Origin: Herbaspirillum sp. RTI4
Lineage (GTDB): Bacteria; Pseudomonadota; Gammaproteobacteria; Burkholderiales; Burkholderiaceae_D
NCBI RefSeq assembly: GCF_034313965.1
Contig: NZ_JAVIWQ010000003.1
Coordinates: forward strand, 1 to 25,845
DNA: 25,845 nt
Direction: 5' to 3'
The notes beneath the pieces are model-generated. The model saw nothing but the letters and a program-made list of their open reading frames with translations. It made no database searches and had not been told where the DNA came from. The stretch's first letter is position 1. Each line of letters opens with the position of its first letter. A program made the position numbers and the translations under genes. Below are positions 6,883-15,891 of the stretch, one piece after another.

Positions 6883-9674
6883 GTCTTCTTTCCTCTTGTT
6901 GCTTTCATTGCGGGCTTGGCTTTGGCCGCTGTCATCTTCGTATAAAGATCAAACAGTTTTTCTAGCCTCTCTGTGTCGTTCTTGAAGCGACGTCCGATGT
7001 AGATGCGTTCCAGTACTTCGTCGTTGCGCTCGTGGGCGCGGCGCAAGTTGTCTGGCATATTGTCTGGGTCGTAGAGGTCGGCAATGGTGGCGGGAAAATG
7101 TACTTCGCGCGCCAGCAGGATTTCCTCGGCGCAGGCGGTCATGTCAGCCTTATTCTGCTCGGTGAGCAGTGGAACAGGGAAGGTGTTCCAGCCAAGGGTG
7201 TTGGAGTAGCGATAGCGCGTTTCTAGCTTGCCGCAGACTGTTGCTACCCAAGCTAGGTGGAGGCGGGAGGCGATAAGAGCCATGTTCCATACTGGAGCAT
7301 CAAAGAGAGCAAAAGCACTTCCATAAACTATCGTTGGATAAGACAATAAATCTACAGGGAGCCACTCTCGATTCTCAGACGAATGGACTGGAACCCCGAT
7401 TGCATAAGACTCACTACCTGTCTGCCTAATTTCATCGAATCTATGTGGAGTTTGTGCCGACTTTTGTGTTGCTTCTTTTTTACTTGAAAGCCTCATCCGC
7501 CTGACGCCTTCAATTCGCTCATTTACAGACTCAATTGCCTCGGCTTCAGCTAGGTCGGCGTCTTCAATCCAAAGGCAAAAGCGTTGTGAACCATGAATGA
7601 TTTCTGACGACCCAACGAATGGACGAATGAATTTTTGCTCTTGTTTGTAAGTAAGATTTAGCTTCTCCACTTCCGAATGAGATAGGAGTAAGCATCCACC
7701 ATCCACTGGATAGTTTCCTTTTTGCATATTGGCCTGCTCACCAAGCGGGAAATTTGATGGTGAAAGTTCAACATTTTTCGCTGGAGCCAAATACGCATTA
7801 ATGGTGGGAGTTTTTTTGACAGCAGTCTCTCCGTCATCTGATACGGAGAAGAGCTTTCTATCGCCGGTAGGCTGGCGTGTTAATCCTACAATTACAACCG
7901 TAACTCCAGCATTATGACTCGCAAGATTAGACCACTTGAAGCTAGTATGAGCGAAGAAAATTTCCGTTCCTGTGGCGAAGATTAAAGGCCAAAGCAATGG
8001 CACTTGCTGGCCTTGACAAACAGAATTAGTTGTCACGAAAGCGGTCGCTGAATTTGTGGCTTTTCCGTACTCAGCGGCTTTCATGAACCATCCGCAAACA
8101 TAATCAAGAGCCTTCCAATTTTCGGCTTGTCCTTGGAATACCTGCTTAAGATCGTCCTTATGCGATTTATCTTGCTCCCGGCTACCTAAGTAAGGCGGAT
8201 TGCCGCAAATATACGTTTCTCCACCTTCATTCGTGAAATCGATTTCCGATTGATTGAGCGGCGTGCAAAACAAATCATCCGCCACCAGCTTGACCCCCAA
8301 ACCAGTGGGCGGGCAGACGCTCAACCAATCCAGTCGCAGCGCGTTGCCGCAAACGATCCAGTTCTGCGCATCCAGCGGCAAAAACTCTGCCAGCGCATCT
8401 TTCTGCCCGCGATACAGCACATCGCACTGAAACTCGGCAATGATGAGCGCCAGGCGCGCAATCTCTGCTGGAAAATCGCGCAACTCGATGCCACGGTAGT
8501 TGGTCAGCGGAATTTCGCTTCCTAGCTGCAGTTCTCCCCGGCGGCGATTGATTTCCGACTCGATCTCGCGCATCTGTTTGTAGGCGATGACCAAGAAGTT
8601 GCCGGAGCCGCAGGCTGGATCGAACACACGAATGCGCGCCATGCGCTTGCGCAGGTTCAACAGCTTGATCTTGTTGTCATCGGCCTCGACTAACTGCGCG
8701 CGCAGGTCATCGAGGAACAAGGGATTCAACACCTTCAGGATATTGGGCACGCTGGTGTAATGCATGCCCAACGCGCCGCGCTCTTCGTCGTCGGCCACGG
8801 CCTGGATCATGCTGCCGAAGATGTCCGGGTTGATTTGTTTCCAGTTCAGGTTGCCGGTGTGCAGCAGGTAAGTACGCGCTATGCGCGTGAAACGGGGTAC
8901 TTCGGTGCTGCCGGAGAAAAGGCCGCCATTCACATACGGGAAACCATTTGCCCAGTTCGGCAAACGAGGCTCGGCATCGGCGCGCTCGACAACCTTGATG
9001 TTCATGGCGCGGAAGATAGTTTCCAGCACTTCATGGGTGTTGGAGCCGTCACGCTCGCTCATTTGTTCCACGGTTTTGGTGAACAGCCCCTCGCCATTGA
9101 AGATGTCGGTGTCTTCTGCAAAGAAGCAAAACACCAACCGGGCCATGAAATGGTTCATGTCGGCACGGCGCGCCTCTTTGGCCCAGCCTGGGTTCTCGTT
9201 CAGCAGCTCGACGTACAGCTTGTTCAGCCGCCCGGTGGCACGTACATCGATGGGGTTGTCCTTGATCTCCTTGATGGTGGAGATGCCTGCCAGCGGCAGG
9301 AAAAAGCCAAAGTGGTTGGGAAAGTCTGGATAGTCACAGGCGATAGTTTCACCGCTGACCAGCTCTTCGGCCTCCAGGGTTTGCCCGTCGGAGGCGAGAA
9401 TGAACTTAGCCTTGGCTTTTGTGGTGGCCAAGCTGGCGCGCAATGCCTTGAGGGTTTCGCCCACGGTGCCAGCTTCGCACACTGCAATATGGATGTTGTT
9501 GCGCTGGAGCACGCCACCTGACACATCCGAAGCGTTGTTGTTGCCTGCACGCAGGCGTTTGAGGGCCGTGTCCTTATGGCCGAAAGCGGCCAAGAACGCG
9601 AACGGGAATTCTGCGGCGTCGAATGGCTGAAAAGATAATTCCGATATGGCTGCTTCGATTTCTACTGCATTCAT
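6879..9674 (-). CDS. MmeI-like N6-adenine DNA methyltransferase
   Basis: A 931-aa class I SAM-dependent DNA methyltransferase. The SAM-binding motif I is FDPACGSGNF at residues 351-360, and the catalytic motif IV is NPPY at 492-495, which is diagnostic of amino-methylation of adenine or cytosine. A YTS segment at 306-308 precedes motif I, as in type I and IIG enzymes. The FFAEDTDIF segment near 184-192 and the layout (N-terminal, helical, methyltransferase, then recognition domain at about 600-880) resemble the MmeI family. I see no clear PD-(D/E)xK nuclease signature at the N-terminus, unlike MmeI itself. The nuclease function may instead lie in the GIY-YIG partner. The ATG has AGGAAAG upstream. 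It is the first gene of the operon and its stop overlaps the helicase start by 4 bp. Confidence 0.88.
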   Translation of the reverse strand: MNAVEIEAAISELSFQPFDAAEFPFAFLAAFGHKDTALKRLRAGNNNASDVSGGVLQRNNIHIAVCEAGTVGETLKALRASLATTKAKAKFILASDGQTLEAEELVSGETIACDYPDFPNHFGFFLPLAGISTIKEIKDNPIDVRATGRLNKLYVELLNENPGWAKEARRADMNHFMARLVFCFFAEDTDIFNGEGLFTKTVEQMSERDGSNTHEVLETIFRAMNIKVVERADAEPRLPNWANGFPYVNGGLFSGSTEVPRFTRIARTYLLHTGNLNWKQINPDIFGSMIQAVADDEERGALGMHYTSVPNILKVLNPLFLDDLRAQLVEADDNKIKLLNLRKRMARIRVFDPACGSGNFLVIAYKQMREIESEINRRRGELQLGSEIPLTNYRGIELRDFPAEIARLALIIAEFQCDVLYRGQKDALAEFLPLDAQNWIVCGNALRLDWLSVCPPTGLGVKLVADDLFCTPLNQSEIDFTNEGGETYICGNPPYLGSREQDKSHKDDLKQVFQGQAENWKALDYVCGWFMKAAEYGKATNSATAFVTTNSVCQGQQVPLLWPLIFATGTEIFFAHTSFKWSNLASHNAGVTVVIVGLTRQPTGDRKLFSVSDDGETAVKKTPTINAYLAPAKNVELSPSNFPLGEQANMQKGNYPVDGGCLLLSHSEVEKLNLTYKQEQKFIRPFVGSSEIIHGSQRFCLWIEDADLAEAEAIESVNERIEGVRRMRLSSKKEATQKSAQTPHRFDEIRQTGSESYAIGVPVHSSENREWLPVDLLSYPTIVYGSAFALFDAPVWNMALIASRLHLAWVATVCGKLETRYRYSNTLGWNTFPVPLLTEQNKADMTACAEEILLAREVHFPATIADLYDPDNMPDNLRRAHERNDEVLERIYIGRRFKNDTERLEKLFDLYTKMTAAKAKPAMKATRGKKT

Positions 9675-9745
9675 GGAGCATCTTTCCTATGTGACTTTTT
9701 CTGCTAGCGGTGGTGGATAATACGCAAAATAACCGTGGGAATTGT

Positions 9746-9946
9746 ATGGACATGATTCGCGTCAACTCAAGTGCAATAAGTGCCGTCGGCTACGATCCGA
9801 ACACACGGCAAATGCAAATCAAGTTTAAACAAGGCCATACCTATAGCTTCTGCCATGTGCCGCAAAGCATTTTTGACGGGCTGCTTTCCGCTGGCTCCAA
9901 GGGTGCTTATTACGACCGCCATATACGGGACAAATATCATTGTTAA
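9746..9946 (+). CDS. KTSC-domain protein
   Basis: A 66-aa protein that is essentially one KTSC domain: VNSSAISAVGYDPNTRQMQI, then FKQGHTYSFCHVP, then SAGSKGAYYDRHIRDKY. The KTSC family is named for a motif of some lysyl-tRNA synthetases; its function is unclear, though it is common near mobile and phage genes. The frame is open back to 9710, but ATGs at 9746 (GGGA seven bases upstream) and 9752 fit the domain better. It is transcribed divergently from the methyltransferase operon across a spacer of about 70 bp and converges on the ATPase gene. Confidence 0.72.
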   Translation: MDMIRVNSSAISAVGYDPNTRQMQIKFKQGHTYSFCHVPQSIFDGLLSAGSKGAYYDRHIRDKYHC

Positions 9947-9972
9947 TCGGAGCATTGCAAGCCTGGCCAAAA

Positions 9973-12261
9973 TCACGCTTCCAGCGCGTTCACGATCCGC
10001 AGCGTCCGTTTGGTGTAGCCGGTTAGCTCTGCCGGATCAATCTGGTCAGGCGTAATGTCCTGCGCGTCCTCACCGTGATGATATTGCTTGGTATAGTCAT
10101 TAATTTGATCCAATTCATCATAAATAGCGTGCACTGGATGACTCGCGCCGCCGTCACGAATTTTTCCGACAATCACGCCAAGCCAATCATTGGCATCAAA
10201 ACTGGCCGAATAAGTAGTGTGGGCATAAGTTTCAAGCACCACGCGCATTTTTCGGATGATGTCGAGGTGCTGCCCTGCGCCATTGGATAGGTAAGTTTGC
10301 AAGTCATCAATATCGTTCGCCGTCCGGCCCTGACACGCTTTTTCAAAATCAATCGGTGTAATTTTTGAGCCGAGCTTGCGATGATCCGCGATGGCCATTG
10401 CCGCCCTCTCGGCAACCGGGCATTTATCCCAAATCTGCTTCATGAATGTCACGTCATGCGACAGGACAATTATTTGAGCGCATTTGCCCGCTACCTTCAT
10501 GATTTCGTGGATCGTCTGGCGGCGGCGGAAAGCGTCTTGACTGTTGAATGGATCATCGAACACCACAATCTTGCTGGCAAGTTCGTCGTCACGTTCAAGG
10601 TGGGCCAGAAAAAAAGCGAGAGCGAGCGTCGAGCGATCGCCAGCGCTCAAGGTATTCTTAAAGCTAGGCATGCTGCCGGGCGTCTTGCCGTCGCCGACAT
10701 CAACAGCAGTATCATTGATGACAAGCTGATAAGTAGAACTGGCAACGCCGCCAGGGTAGCCATGTTTCGTTTCTGTGATCGAAAATCCGGCGTTGAAACC
10801 GTCAAGGTACTGATTGATGCTGCGTTCGTATGGCGTCACTACGTCGCTGGTGTGCTTGTCGAGCTTTCCGCGAACTGCGGCCTTCCGAGTATCAATGTCC
10901 TCCTTTTCACCAGAAAACCGCTTGTGGTCGTCACACAGCGCCGTTACCGCCGCACTGTTCCGCGTCTTGATGGCATTGAATCTGGCAAGTTCGGCTTCGT
11001 CCACGCGAATGTCCGCCGCACCCGTTTCGGCCTTCTTGGCAGTTGCCAACGTATTAACCTGACGGATAGCCTGATTCACGATGGCGGCCTTGTCCTGTAT
11101 CGCCGCATACGCTGCAAAAGACTTGGTGAAAGCCTCGTCCACCTTGACCGCATCAAGCGGCGCGCGCGCCTTGCTATCGAGCAAGGATAGGGCGGATTGG
11201 GACAAACCACGGATTGCATCGGCAAGTCCATCTGGATAAGCAAGAGGTGCCACATCAAACGCGCAGTACCGGCCCCAAAATTCGATGCCGCTTTTAAGCT
11301 GTTCGGCAGTCGTTTCCAACCGGGCCAAGGCCGTATCGCCGAACGCCTGTCCGATTTCTGTTTTCATCGTGGAAATGGCCGTCCCCAAGGCTTTGTAGCG
11401 CTCGCTGAATACGGCCCGGTAAGCAGTAATGAGCGGCAAACCGTGAATATCCTGACCGCAGAATGGGCAAGACTCCTCTGCCGCATGGTCAATGCCTTTC
11501 ACGATCCAGTCGCCGCCATCAGCTTCCATACCGTGCGCCGCCAGGTGTGCATTGATGCGTTGCTCCGCGTCTTGGCCGATGTCATCAATAGTCATTGCCA
11601 GCAAATCAGTGAAGCCTCCCGGCAGGGGTGGCAAAACCAGCTCCGACAAGACGGCCCGAGAGGCGATGCCTGCGGCTTGACGGGTTGCCGTCAATTTCAA
11701 CTCCTGCGCGGCAATCTGGTTGTCGATGTCGCTGACATTTTGCACGACAATGAAAGCGTCTAGCTTCGTGCCAGTCGGAACGTGCGGCTGAAGCGCCTTC
11801 GCGATGGCGCTTATCTCGGCGGTTTTGGCACGGCTCTCGCCTGCCAGCTTCGCATCCTCTTCTGCCAGCTTCACGCCAGCATCGCCAATGATGACCCGGT
11901 AAAGATTCCGCTTGTGGTCGATATCGACGACTTCGCCTGAATGGACATTCTCGGCAACGAAAACACCATCAAAAACAGCTATGGCAGGATGAACAGTATC
12001 CCAAGCGGTTCCGTTGAAACGAACTGCGCCGCTGCTCAACAGCAATTCAATGGTTGCCGTGTCCGTCACGCCCAAGGTTTTCCGTCCAAGCACATGCTCC
12101 GCGTCGCCCGTCTTGAGCGAACGCAGAACCGCGCATATGGTGGTTTTTCCAAAGCCGTTCGCGCCAACAATAAATGCATGCTTGGCTAGCGTCGTATCGC
12201 CGCTGGAAGCTGAATTGCGGAACCTGCCGACATTTTTAATGCCGATAATTTTTTTGAGCAT
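9973..12261 (-). CDS. ABC/SMC-like AAA ATPase with CPFC motif (RloC/PrrC-like)
   Basis: A 762-aa protein of the AAA_13 type. Counting from the ATG at 12261, Walker A is GANGFGKTT (33-41), the ABC signature is LSAGDR (538-543), Walker B is IVVFDDPFNSQD (565-576) and the switch histidine is in LSHD (600-603). Long helical coiled-coil arms separate the two ATPase halves and contain SCPFCGQ (264-270), a CxxC of the zinc-hook kind. RloC, a phage-exclusion anticodon nuclease, has this combination. The C-terminal tail has an RxxxE (RVVLE) followed about 30 residues later by histidines, reminiscent of the Arg-Glu-His triad of PrrC/RloC, but I cannot confirm it. The frame is open up to 12372 (TTG). 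The ATG at 12261 starts at the normal family N-terminus. A DNA-repair-like or other defence ATPase remains possible. Confidence 0.75.
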   Translation of the reverse strand: MLKKIIGIKNVGRFRNSASSGDTTLAKHAFIVGANGFGKTTICAVLRSLKTGDAEHVLGRKTLGVTDTATIELLLSSGAVRFNGTAWDTVHPAIAVFDGVFVAENVHSGEVVDIDHKRNLYRVIIGDAGVKLAEEDAKLAGESRAKTAEISAIAKALQPHVPTGTKLDAFIVVQNVSDIDNQIAAQELKLTATRQAAGIASRAVLSELVLPPLPGGFTDLLAMTIDDIGQDAEQRINAHLAAHGMEADGGDWIVKGIDHAAEESCPFCGQDIHGLPLITAYRAVFSERYKALGTAISTMKTEIGQAFGDTALARLETTAEQLKSGIEFWGRYCAFDVAPLAYPDGLADAIRGLSQSALSLLDSKARAPLDAVKVDEAFTKSFAAYAAIQDKAAIVNQAIRQVNTLATAKKAETGAADIRVDEAELARFNAIKTRNSAAVTALCDDHKRFSGEKEDIDTRKAAVRGKLDKHTSDVVTPYERSINQYLDGFNAGFSITETKHGYPGGVASSTYQLVINDTAVDVGDGKTPGSMPSFKNTLSAGDRSTLALAFFLAHLERDDELASKIVVFDDPFNSQDAFRRRQTIHEIMKVAGKCAQIIVLSHDVTFMKQIWDKCPVAERAAMAIADHRKLGSKITPIDFEKACQGRTANDIDDLQTYLSNGAGQHLDIIRKMRVVLETYAHTTYSASFDANDWLGVIVGKIRDGGASHPVHAIYDELDQINDYTKQYHHGEDAQDITPDQIDPAELTGYTKRTLRIVNALEA

Positions 12262-12372
12262 ATCGAATCCGGTAATCGCCACGCCAGGCGGTCTGTGCAT
12301 TGGTGCCGATACATTACCATGCGCGCAAGCGTCAATATGACGGCAAAGCACGGCTACATGTGGCGGAACCAA

Positions 12373-15267
12373 TCACCTACCCAAGCTCGGCCCCCTATCC
12401 CGCTTTACCTCGACCACAACCTCTTTCTCTTTTTTAGGCTGCGCGATTTCGATTTGCGGCTTCTGCTCCCGCCCTTCCAGCTTCTCCCACTGCTGACGGT
12501 ACTTACCAAGATCGGCGGCCTGGCGGTCGCCGGCACCGCCAAACGCATAGCGGGCAGTGCGCTGCGCGTAGTCGTTCCAATCGCGCCCCTGCTCGTCCGG
12601 GCGGGTGGCCGGCGCGCACTGGCGCAGCGCGCTTTCAATTTCGCCTTGCTGGTAGCCGGTGACCCGCATGCGAACGGCAATCATTGCGTCTACGCGGGAT
12701 AGATCGACAGCGCCGCCGCGCTGCCGGCTAATCACGTCCTCATGGTGCTTTTGGTAGGCTTGCGCCACGCCGCCGGCGGGCGCATCGATCTTAATTGCCG
12801 CCGTTGGTGCGCGTTCTTGTTGTTGCACTTGCTGCAACTTCTGATATTCCGCGTCGATGTCGCGGGATAAGTTCAGCGTCTTTTCGCACTCGCGCTTTTC
12901 CGCCTTGAGCAATTTCACCTCGGGATAGCTGCCGTCCTCGCGCTGGTGCTTGGGCTTGCGGTTCTCGTAGCCGGGGGCGCGGTGCGGGTGAATGCAGCCC
13001 GATAGCTTAGGGTCGCCGTACTCCTGGTTGAGCCGTTCGGCCAGCCGGTTGCCCACGTCCTTGTCGTGCGCCGTTCCCAGCTTCGGCACAGTGATGATGG
13101 CCTGGTAGTTGCCGGGACTGGACTCCAGCACGGCGGCGGGCTGGTAGCCGTCTTGCACCAGTTTTTCCAGCTTGGCGCGGTTCATGTCGTCGATCAGGAT
13201 ATGGTGCTTGTTGTCAGACAGCGGCGTGTAATAGATATTCTCTCCGCGCCTCTGCAAGCGCTGCATTTCCGTTGTGCGCTGCGCGATTTCATCCGGCGTA
13301 AATCCCGTGGTCACGCCGTCCTTTTTATCGAGGATGAATGTTTGTTTGCTGCCGTCTTCGCGCATTTTGATTGACGTTACGCGGTAACGCTCCGCGCCCA
13401 CTGCATCGCTGTATTGTTCAAAACCGCGTAGCTGCTCCGATTTCATCGCTTGCGCCCTTTCCTGCGCGATCTTGTCGCGCTCGGCGGCAATGCTCTGTTG
13501 CAGTTCTGGATTGTTGATCTTGAAGCCGTGTTCGGCGGCCAGCTTTACGCACATGGCTTTGTACTCGTCATTGCCAGTCACTTGAAAGCTGCCCCATTTC
13601 TGCGCCGACAACTGTAAAGCGGCCAGCGTGGCGTCGCGGTTGCGCCAGTCGTAAATGTCGATGCTCTTGCCATTGTCCACAAAGGCAGACACACCCCCGC
13701 CCCGCCCCGCTTCATCCTTGCGCGTGTAATGCACCTGGTGCCCGACGATCTCCGCCGCATAGGCGCGTATGTCTCGCGCCGTGGGCGGCTCGGCCTGGTC
13801 GCCGTGTATCTGTTGCGGTTCGCTGTCGCGGTGCCGCCACTGCTCGGCAAGCTCCGGCCGCTGCCGTTGTCGCTGCCACTGCTCTAGCGTCGGGTAAGGC
13901 CGGTATTGCTCGCGCATTTGTTTGCGCTCCCGCTTGTGGCGCTCCTGCAGGTCGGCTTTCTCGCTGGCTTGCTGGGCGGCGATCACACTGCGCATGGCGT
14001 TTAAGAGCGGCCCCCTGCCTTTCCAGTCGCCTTTCAGCAAGTCGGCTCTCTGCACCTTCTGGCTACCGCTAAGCGCTTTGCGTTCTGTTTCCTGCCTCAC
14101 CGCCTGCGCTAACGTGTCGGCGTTCTTGGCGGCGTAATGCGCTTTCCGTCCGTTGATAAACTCATTCCAGCCCGGCACGTTCTGCTTGATCGGTTGCGGC
14201 GCTTGCGGTGGATGTTGCCCTATTCCTCGGTCGGCGGCGTTGGGTTCCCATCGCACTCCTTCAGGTTCTCGTCGATAAGCGCGTGCATTATGCGACAGAA
14301 CACTCTCAATTTCTGGTGTTCCGTGATGTGCCAGACGGCGTTCGGACAGGTTGTGCAAACCGTGTTCGGACAGGTTGCGAGGCTTGCCAAGGTGCGGCTC
14401 TGCGGTATGGGTAAAGTAGACATTCGGTTTCTCCTGTGTTGCCGGCTCATACGGGCCAAGTCGTTTCTGCATCTTTGAAAATCCGGCGCTGCGGTCTACG
14501 TCTGAGGCTTTGATGCCTATCTCGCCGACGTACACCATTGCGCCGCTTCCTATGCGCTCATAGCGCATATTCTTGCTGGCTAACTGTTGATGCAGTTCGG
14601 CCCAGCTCTTGGCTTCCTTGATAATGGCTGCGCCGTTCTCGATGGCAATGCGTTGCGCTGACTTCTCGCCGGTGTGCAATTCCATGTCGCGCTGCTTTGC
14701 TCCAACATTCCTTGATTGCTTGTCGCTGTTTGCGCGGGCTAGGTCGCCATTTTCCAATACTGTGTAACGTCCGTTCTTTTCACGCTGCCAGCCTTGCGCG
14801 TGCTCTATTCTCGCAACGGCCTTGTGCATCGATTCGATGTCAAAGCCTTTGTTCGGTTTGATGACTTTCAATGTCTCTGGATGGACGCGATTAACCGCTA
14901 TGTGTAAATGGAGATTGTCAGTGTCGGCATGCAAACCGTAAAATACTTGATGCTCTTTTAAGCCTAGTTCGTCGAGCACGATATCGACGGCTTGTTCTGC
15001 CTGTTGCGGTGTTGGCTGTTCGCCTTCTCGCCAGCTCAAGACATAATGATTGATTGGGTCTTTACTTTTGACTGCCTCTTGGGAGAGGGCTATCATTTCC
15101 GCCTTGATGCCTTCGTGCGTTTCGGTAAGAAAATTTCTTGCGTTGGAGTAGACGCACTTTTCAAGCTTGTTGCTTTTTTCCGGGGCGTCGATGTAGTCCA
15201 GCAAGCCGCCCGCACGGCTGGCTTTGCTGGACGACTTGCTCGGGTTGCCGATTTTCTTACCGATCAT
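12373..15267 (-). CDS. MOBP-type relaxase fused to RepB-like primase
   Basis: A 964-aa mobilisation protein. The relaxase domain is at about residues 1-260: a candidate nicking Tyr25 in GGLLDYI, PINHYVLSW (71-79), and the metal-binding HADTDNLHLH (113-122), matching the MOBP/MobA-TraI class. A central LPD7-like domain lies at about 490-590. A RepB-primase-like domain lies at about 670-790 (YYTPLSDNKHH to CIHPHRAPGYENRKPKH), as in RSF1010 MobA-RepB. The tail is helical and basic, ending SLGR. Its ATG overlaps the stop of the MobC-like gene in ATGA at 15264-15267. The protein would nick oriT, pilot the strand and prime its complement in the recipient. There are no mating-pore genes here, so transfer would need a helper. 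Confidence 0.9.
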   Translation of the reverse strand: MIGKKIGNPSKSSSKASRAGGLLDYIDAPEKSNKLEKCVYSNARNFLTETHEGIKAEMIALSQEAVKSKDPINHYVLSWREGEQPTPQQAEQAVDIVLDELGLKEHQVFYGLHADTDNLHLHIAVNRVHPETLKVIKPNKGFDIESMHKAVARIEHAQGWQREKNGRYTVLENGDLARANSDKQSRNVGAKQRDMELHTGEKSAQRIAIENGAAIIKEAKSWAELHQQLASKNMRYERIGSGAMVYVGEIGIKASDVDRSAGFSKMQKRLGPYEPATQEKPNVYFTHTAEPHLGKPRNLSEHGLHNLSERRLAHHGTPEIESVLSHNARAYRREPEGVRWEPNAADRGIGQHPPQAPQPIKQNVPGWNEFINGRKAHYAAKNADTLAQAVRQETERKALSGSQKVQRADLLKGDWKGRGPLLNAMRSVIAAQQASEKADLQERHKRERKQMREQYRPYPTLEQWQRQRQRPELAEQWRHRDSEPQQIHGDQAEPPTARDIRAYAAEIVGHQVHYTRKDEAGRGGGVSAFVDNGKSIDIYDWRNRDATLAALQLSAQKWGSFQVTGNDEYKAMCVKLAAEHGFKINNPELQQSIAAERDKIAQERAQAMKSEQLRGFEQYSDAVGAERYRVTSIKMREDGSKQTFILDKKDGVTTGFTPDEIAQRTTEMQRLQRRGENIYYTPLSDNKHHILIDDMNRAKLEKLVQDGYQPAAVLESSPGNYQAIITVPKLGTAHDKDVGNRLAERLNQEYGDPKLSGCIHPHRAPGYENRKPKHQREDGSYPEVKLLKAEKRECEKTLNLSRDIDAEYQKLQQVQQQERAPTAAIKIDAPAGGVAQAYQKHHEDVISRQRGGAVDLSRVDAMIAVRMRVTGYQQGEIESALRQCAPATRPDEQGRDWNDYAQRTARYAFGGAGDRQAADLGKYRQQWEKLEGREQKPQIEIAQPKKEKEVVVEVKRDRGPSLGR

Positions 15268-15572
15268 TTTGCGGTCAACTTCTCGATGTACTTTTTCAGC
15301 GTGCTGAGTGCTGCAATCGTTTCACTGTTGTATGCGCCGTTGCTTTGGTTGTGGACGTGCTTTACCAGGCCGCCGATGCGGCGCAATTCCTTGAGCATGA
15401 TCGCGTCGGCGTTCGCTATGATCGGCTTGCCGAAGTAGCGGCGGCGTACTAGCTCGCTCATGCCCAAGCCAGCCATGTCGGCATCTTCCTTCAATCTTTC
15501 CTTTTCCGATGAAGTCAGGCGTACATTGACAATGGCGTCTAGCGCTTCATTGCCTAGCTTTTGAAATGGCAT
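15264..15572 (-). CDS. MobC/TraJ-like relaxosome accessory protein
   Basis: A 102-aa DNA-binding accessory protein. Its central segment, NVRLTSSEKERLKEDADMAG, followed by GLGMSELVRRRYFGK, is the RHH-like fold shared by MobC and TraJ relaxosome proteins. These bind an arm of the oriT inverted repeat and help the relaxase open DNA. The ORF is open to 15722, but that would run through oriT. The ATG at 15572 has GGAAGGAG upstream and is clearly better. It overlaps the relaxase gene by 4 bp, and oriT lies immediately upstream, as for traJ of RP4. Confidence 0.8.
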   Translation of the reverse strand: MPFQKLGNEALDAIVNVRLTSSEKERLKEDADMAGLGMSELVRRRYFGKPIIANADAIMLKELRRIGGLVKHVHNQSNGAYNSETIAALSTLKKYIEKLTAK

Positions 15573-15627
15573 TCGTTCTGCTCCTTCCCCGCCTAAGCGG
15601 GCGTGTCTGCCTTTGATTCTTGATGTA

Positions 15628-15697
15628 AGAAGCGTAGCGCCGCACATGCTTTTGCTCCGCAGGACAGGTTGAGGTGAAGGTGAGAAGCGTAGCGCCG
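15628..15697. repeat. 15-bp direct repeats beside oriT
   Basis: AGAAGCGTAGCGCCG occurs at 15628-15642 and again at 15683-15697, 55 bp apart and in the same orientation. They lie between the MobC start and the oriT inverted repeat, and may be binding sites for a relaxosome or TraK-like protein. This role is inferred from position. Confidence 0.5.
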
Positions 15698-15710
15698 AAA
15701 CGCACACCGT

Positions 15711-15761
15711 CCCTTGGCACATTATATGGCGAAGCTATATGTGTGACAAGGGCCAACCTGT
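15711..15761 (+). other. oriT: Origin of transfer (oriT): inverted repeat and nic-like site
   Basis: An imperfect inverted repeat has left arm CCCTTGGCACATTATATGGC (15711-15730), loop GAA, and right arm GCTATATGTGTGACAAGGG (15734-15752). The arms match apart from three small differences. Two bases beyond it is CAACCTGT (15754-15761), seven of eight matches to the MOBP nic consensus YATCCTGY. Nicking would be expected between 15760 and 15761, eight bases from the repeat, which is the RP4 spacing. The site lies between divergent mobC/relaxase and traK-like genes, exactly as in RP4. The transferred strand would be the plus strand. Confidence 0.75.
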
Positions 15762-15891
15762 ATATATTTTTACATACATTAAATTGTATTGTATTTAGCT
15801 TATCGTATTTTCAAAGACTTTCAAGGCGTGGTATGTTTGTGATATACATATGGTCGACTGATAAAAATTGTATCTACAAGGAGCAAGCAAG
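15762..15891 (+). promoter_or_regulatory. AT-rich promoter region before the traK-like gene
   Basis: A strongly AT-rich stretch between oriT and the traK-like gene, ending with AAGGAG nine bases before the ATG at 15892. A candidate -10 TATACA lies at about 15843-15848, with a weak TTCAAG 17 bp upstream. The divergent mob operons probably share and compete for this region. No clear operator is seen. Confidence 0.35.

Noticed and set aside
8760..9521. A 253-aa plus-strand frame opposite the methyltransferase
   Set aside because: It is antisense to a clear MmeI-like N-terminal region, with no motif and no good start.
10381..11763. Two plus-strand frames of 269 and 188 aa opposite the AAA ATPase
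   Set aside because: The minus strand carries all ATPase motifs. These frames show no domain or ribosome binding site.
12262..12372. The ATPase starting at TTG 12372, directly after the relaxase stop
   Set aside because: The extra 37 residues do not resemble the N-terminus of AAA ATPases, which begins at MLKKIIGIKN (12261). A TTGACG hexamer in this spacer hints at a promoter, but no good -10 was found.
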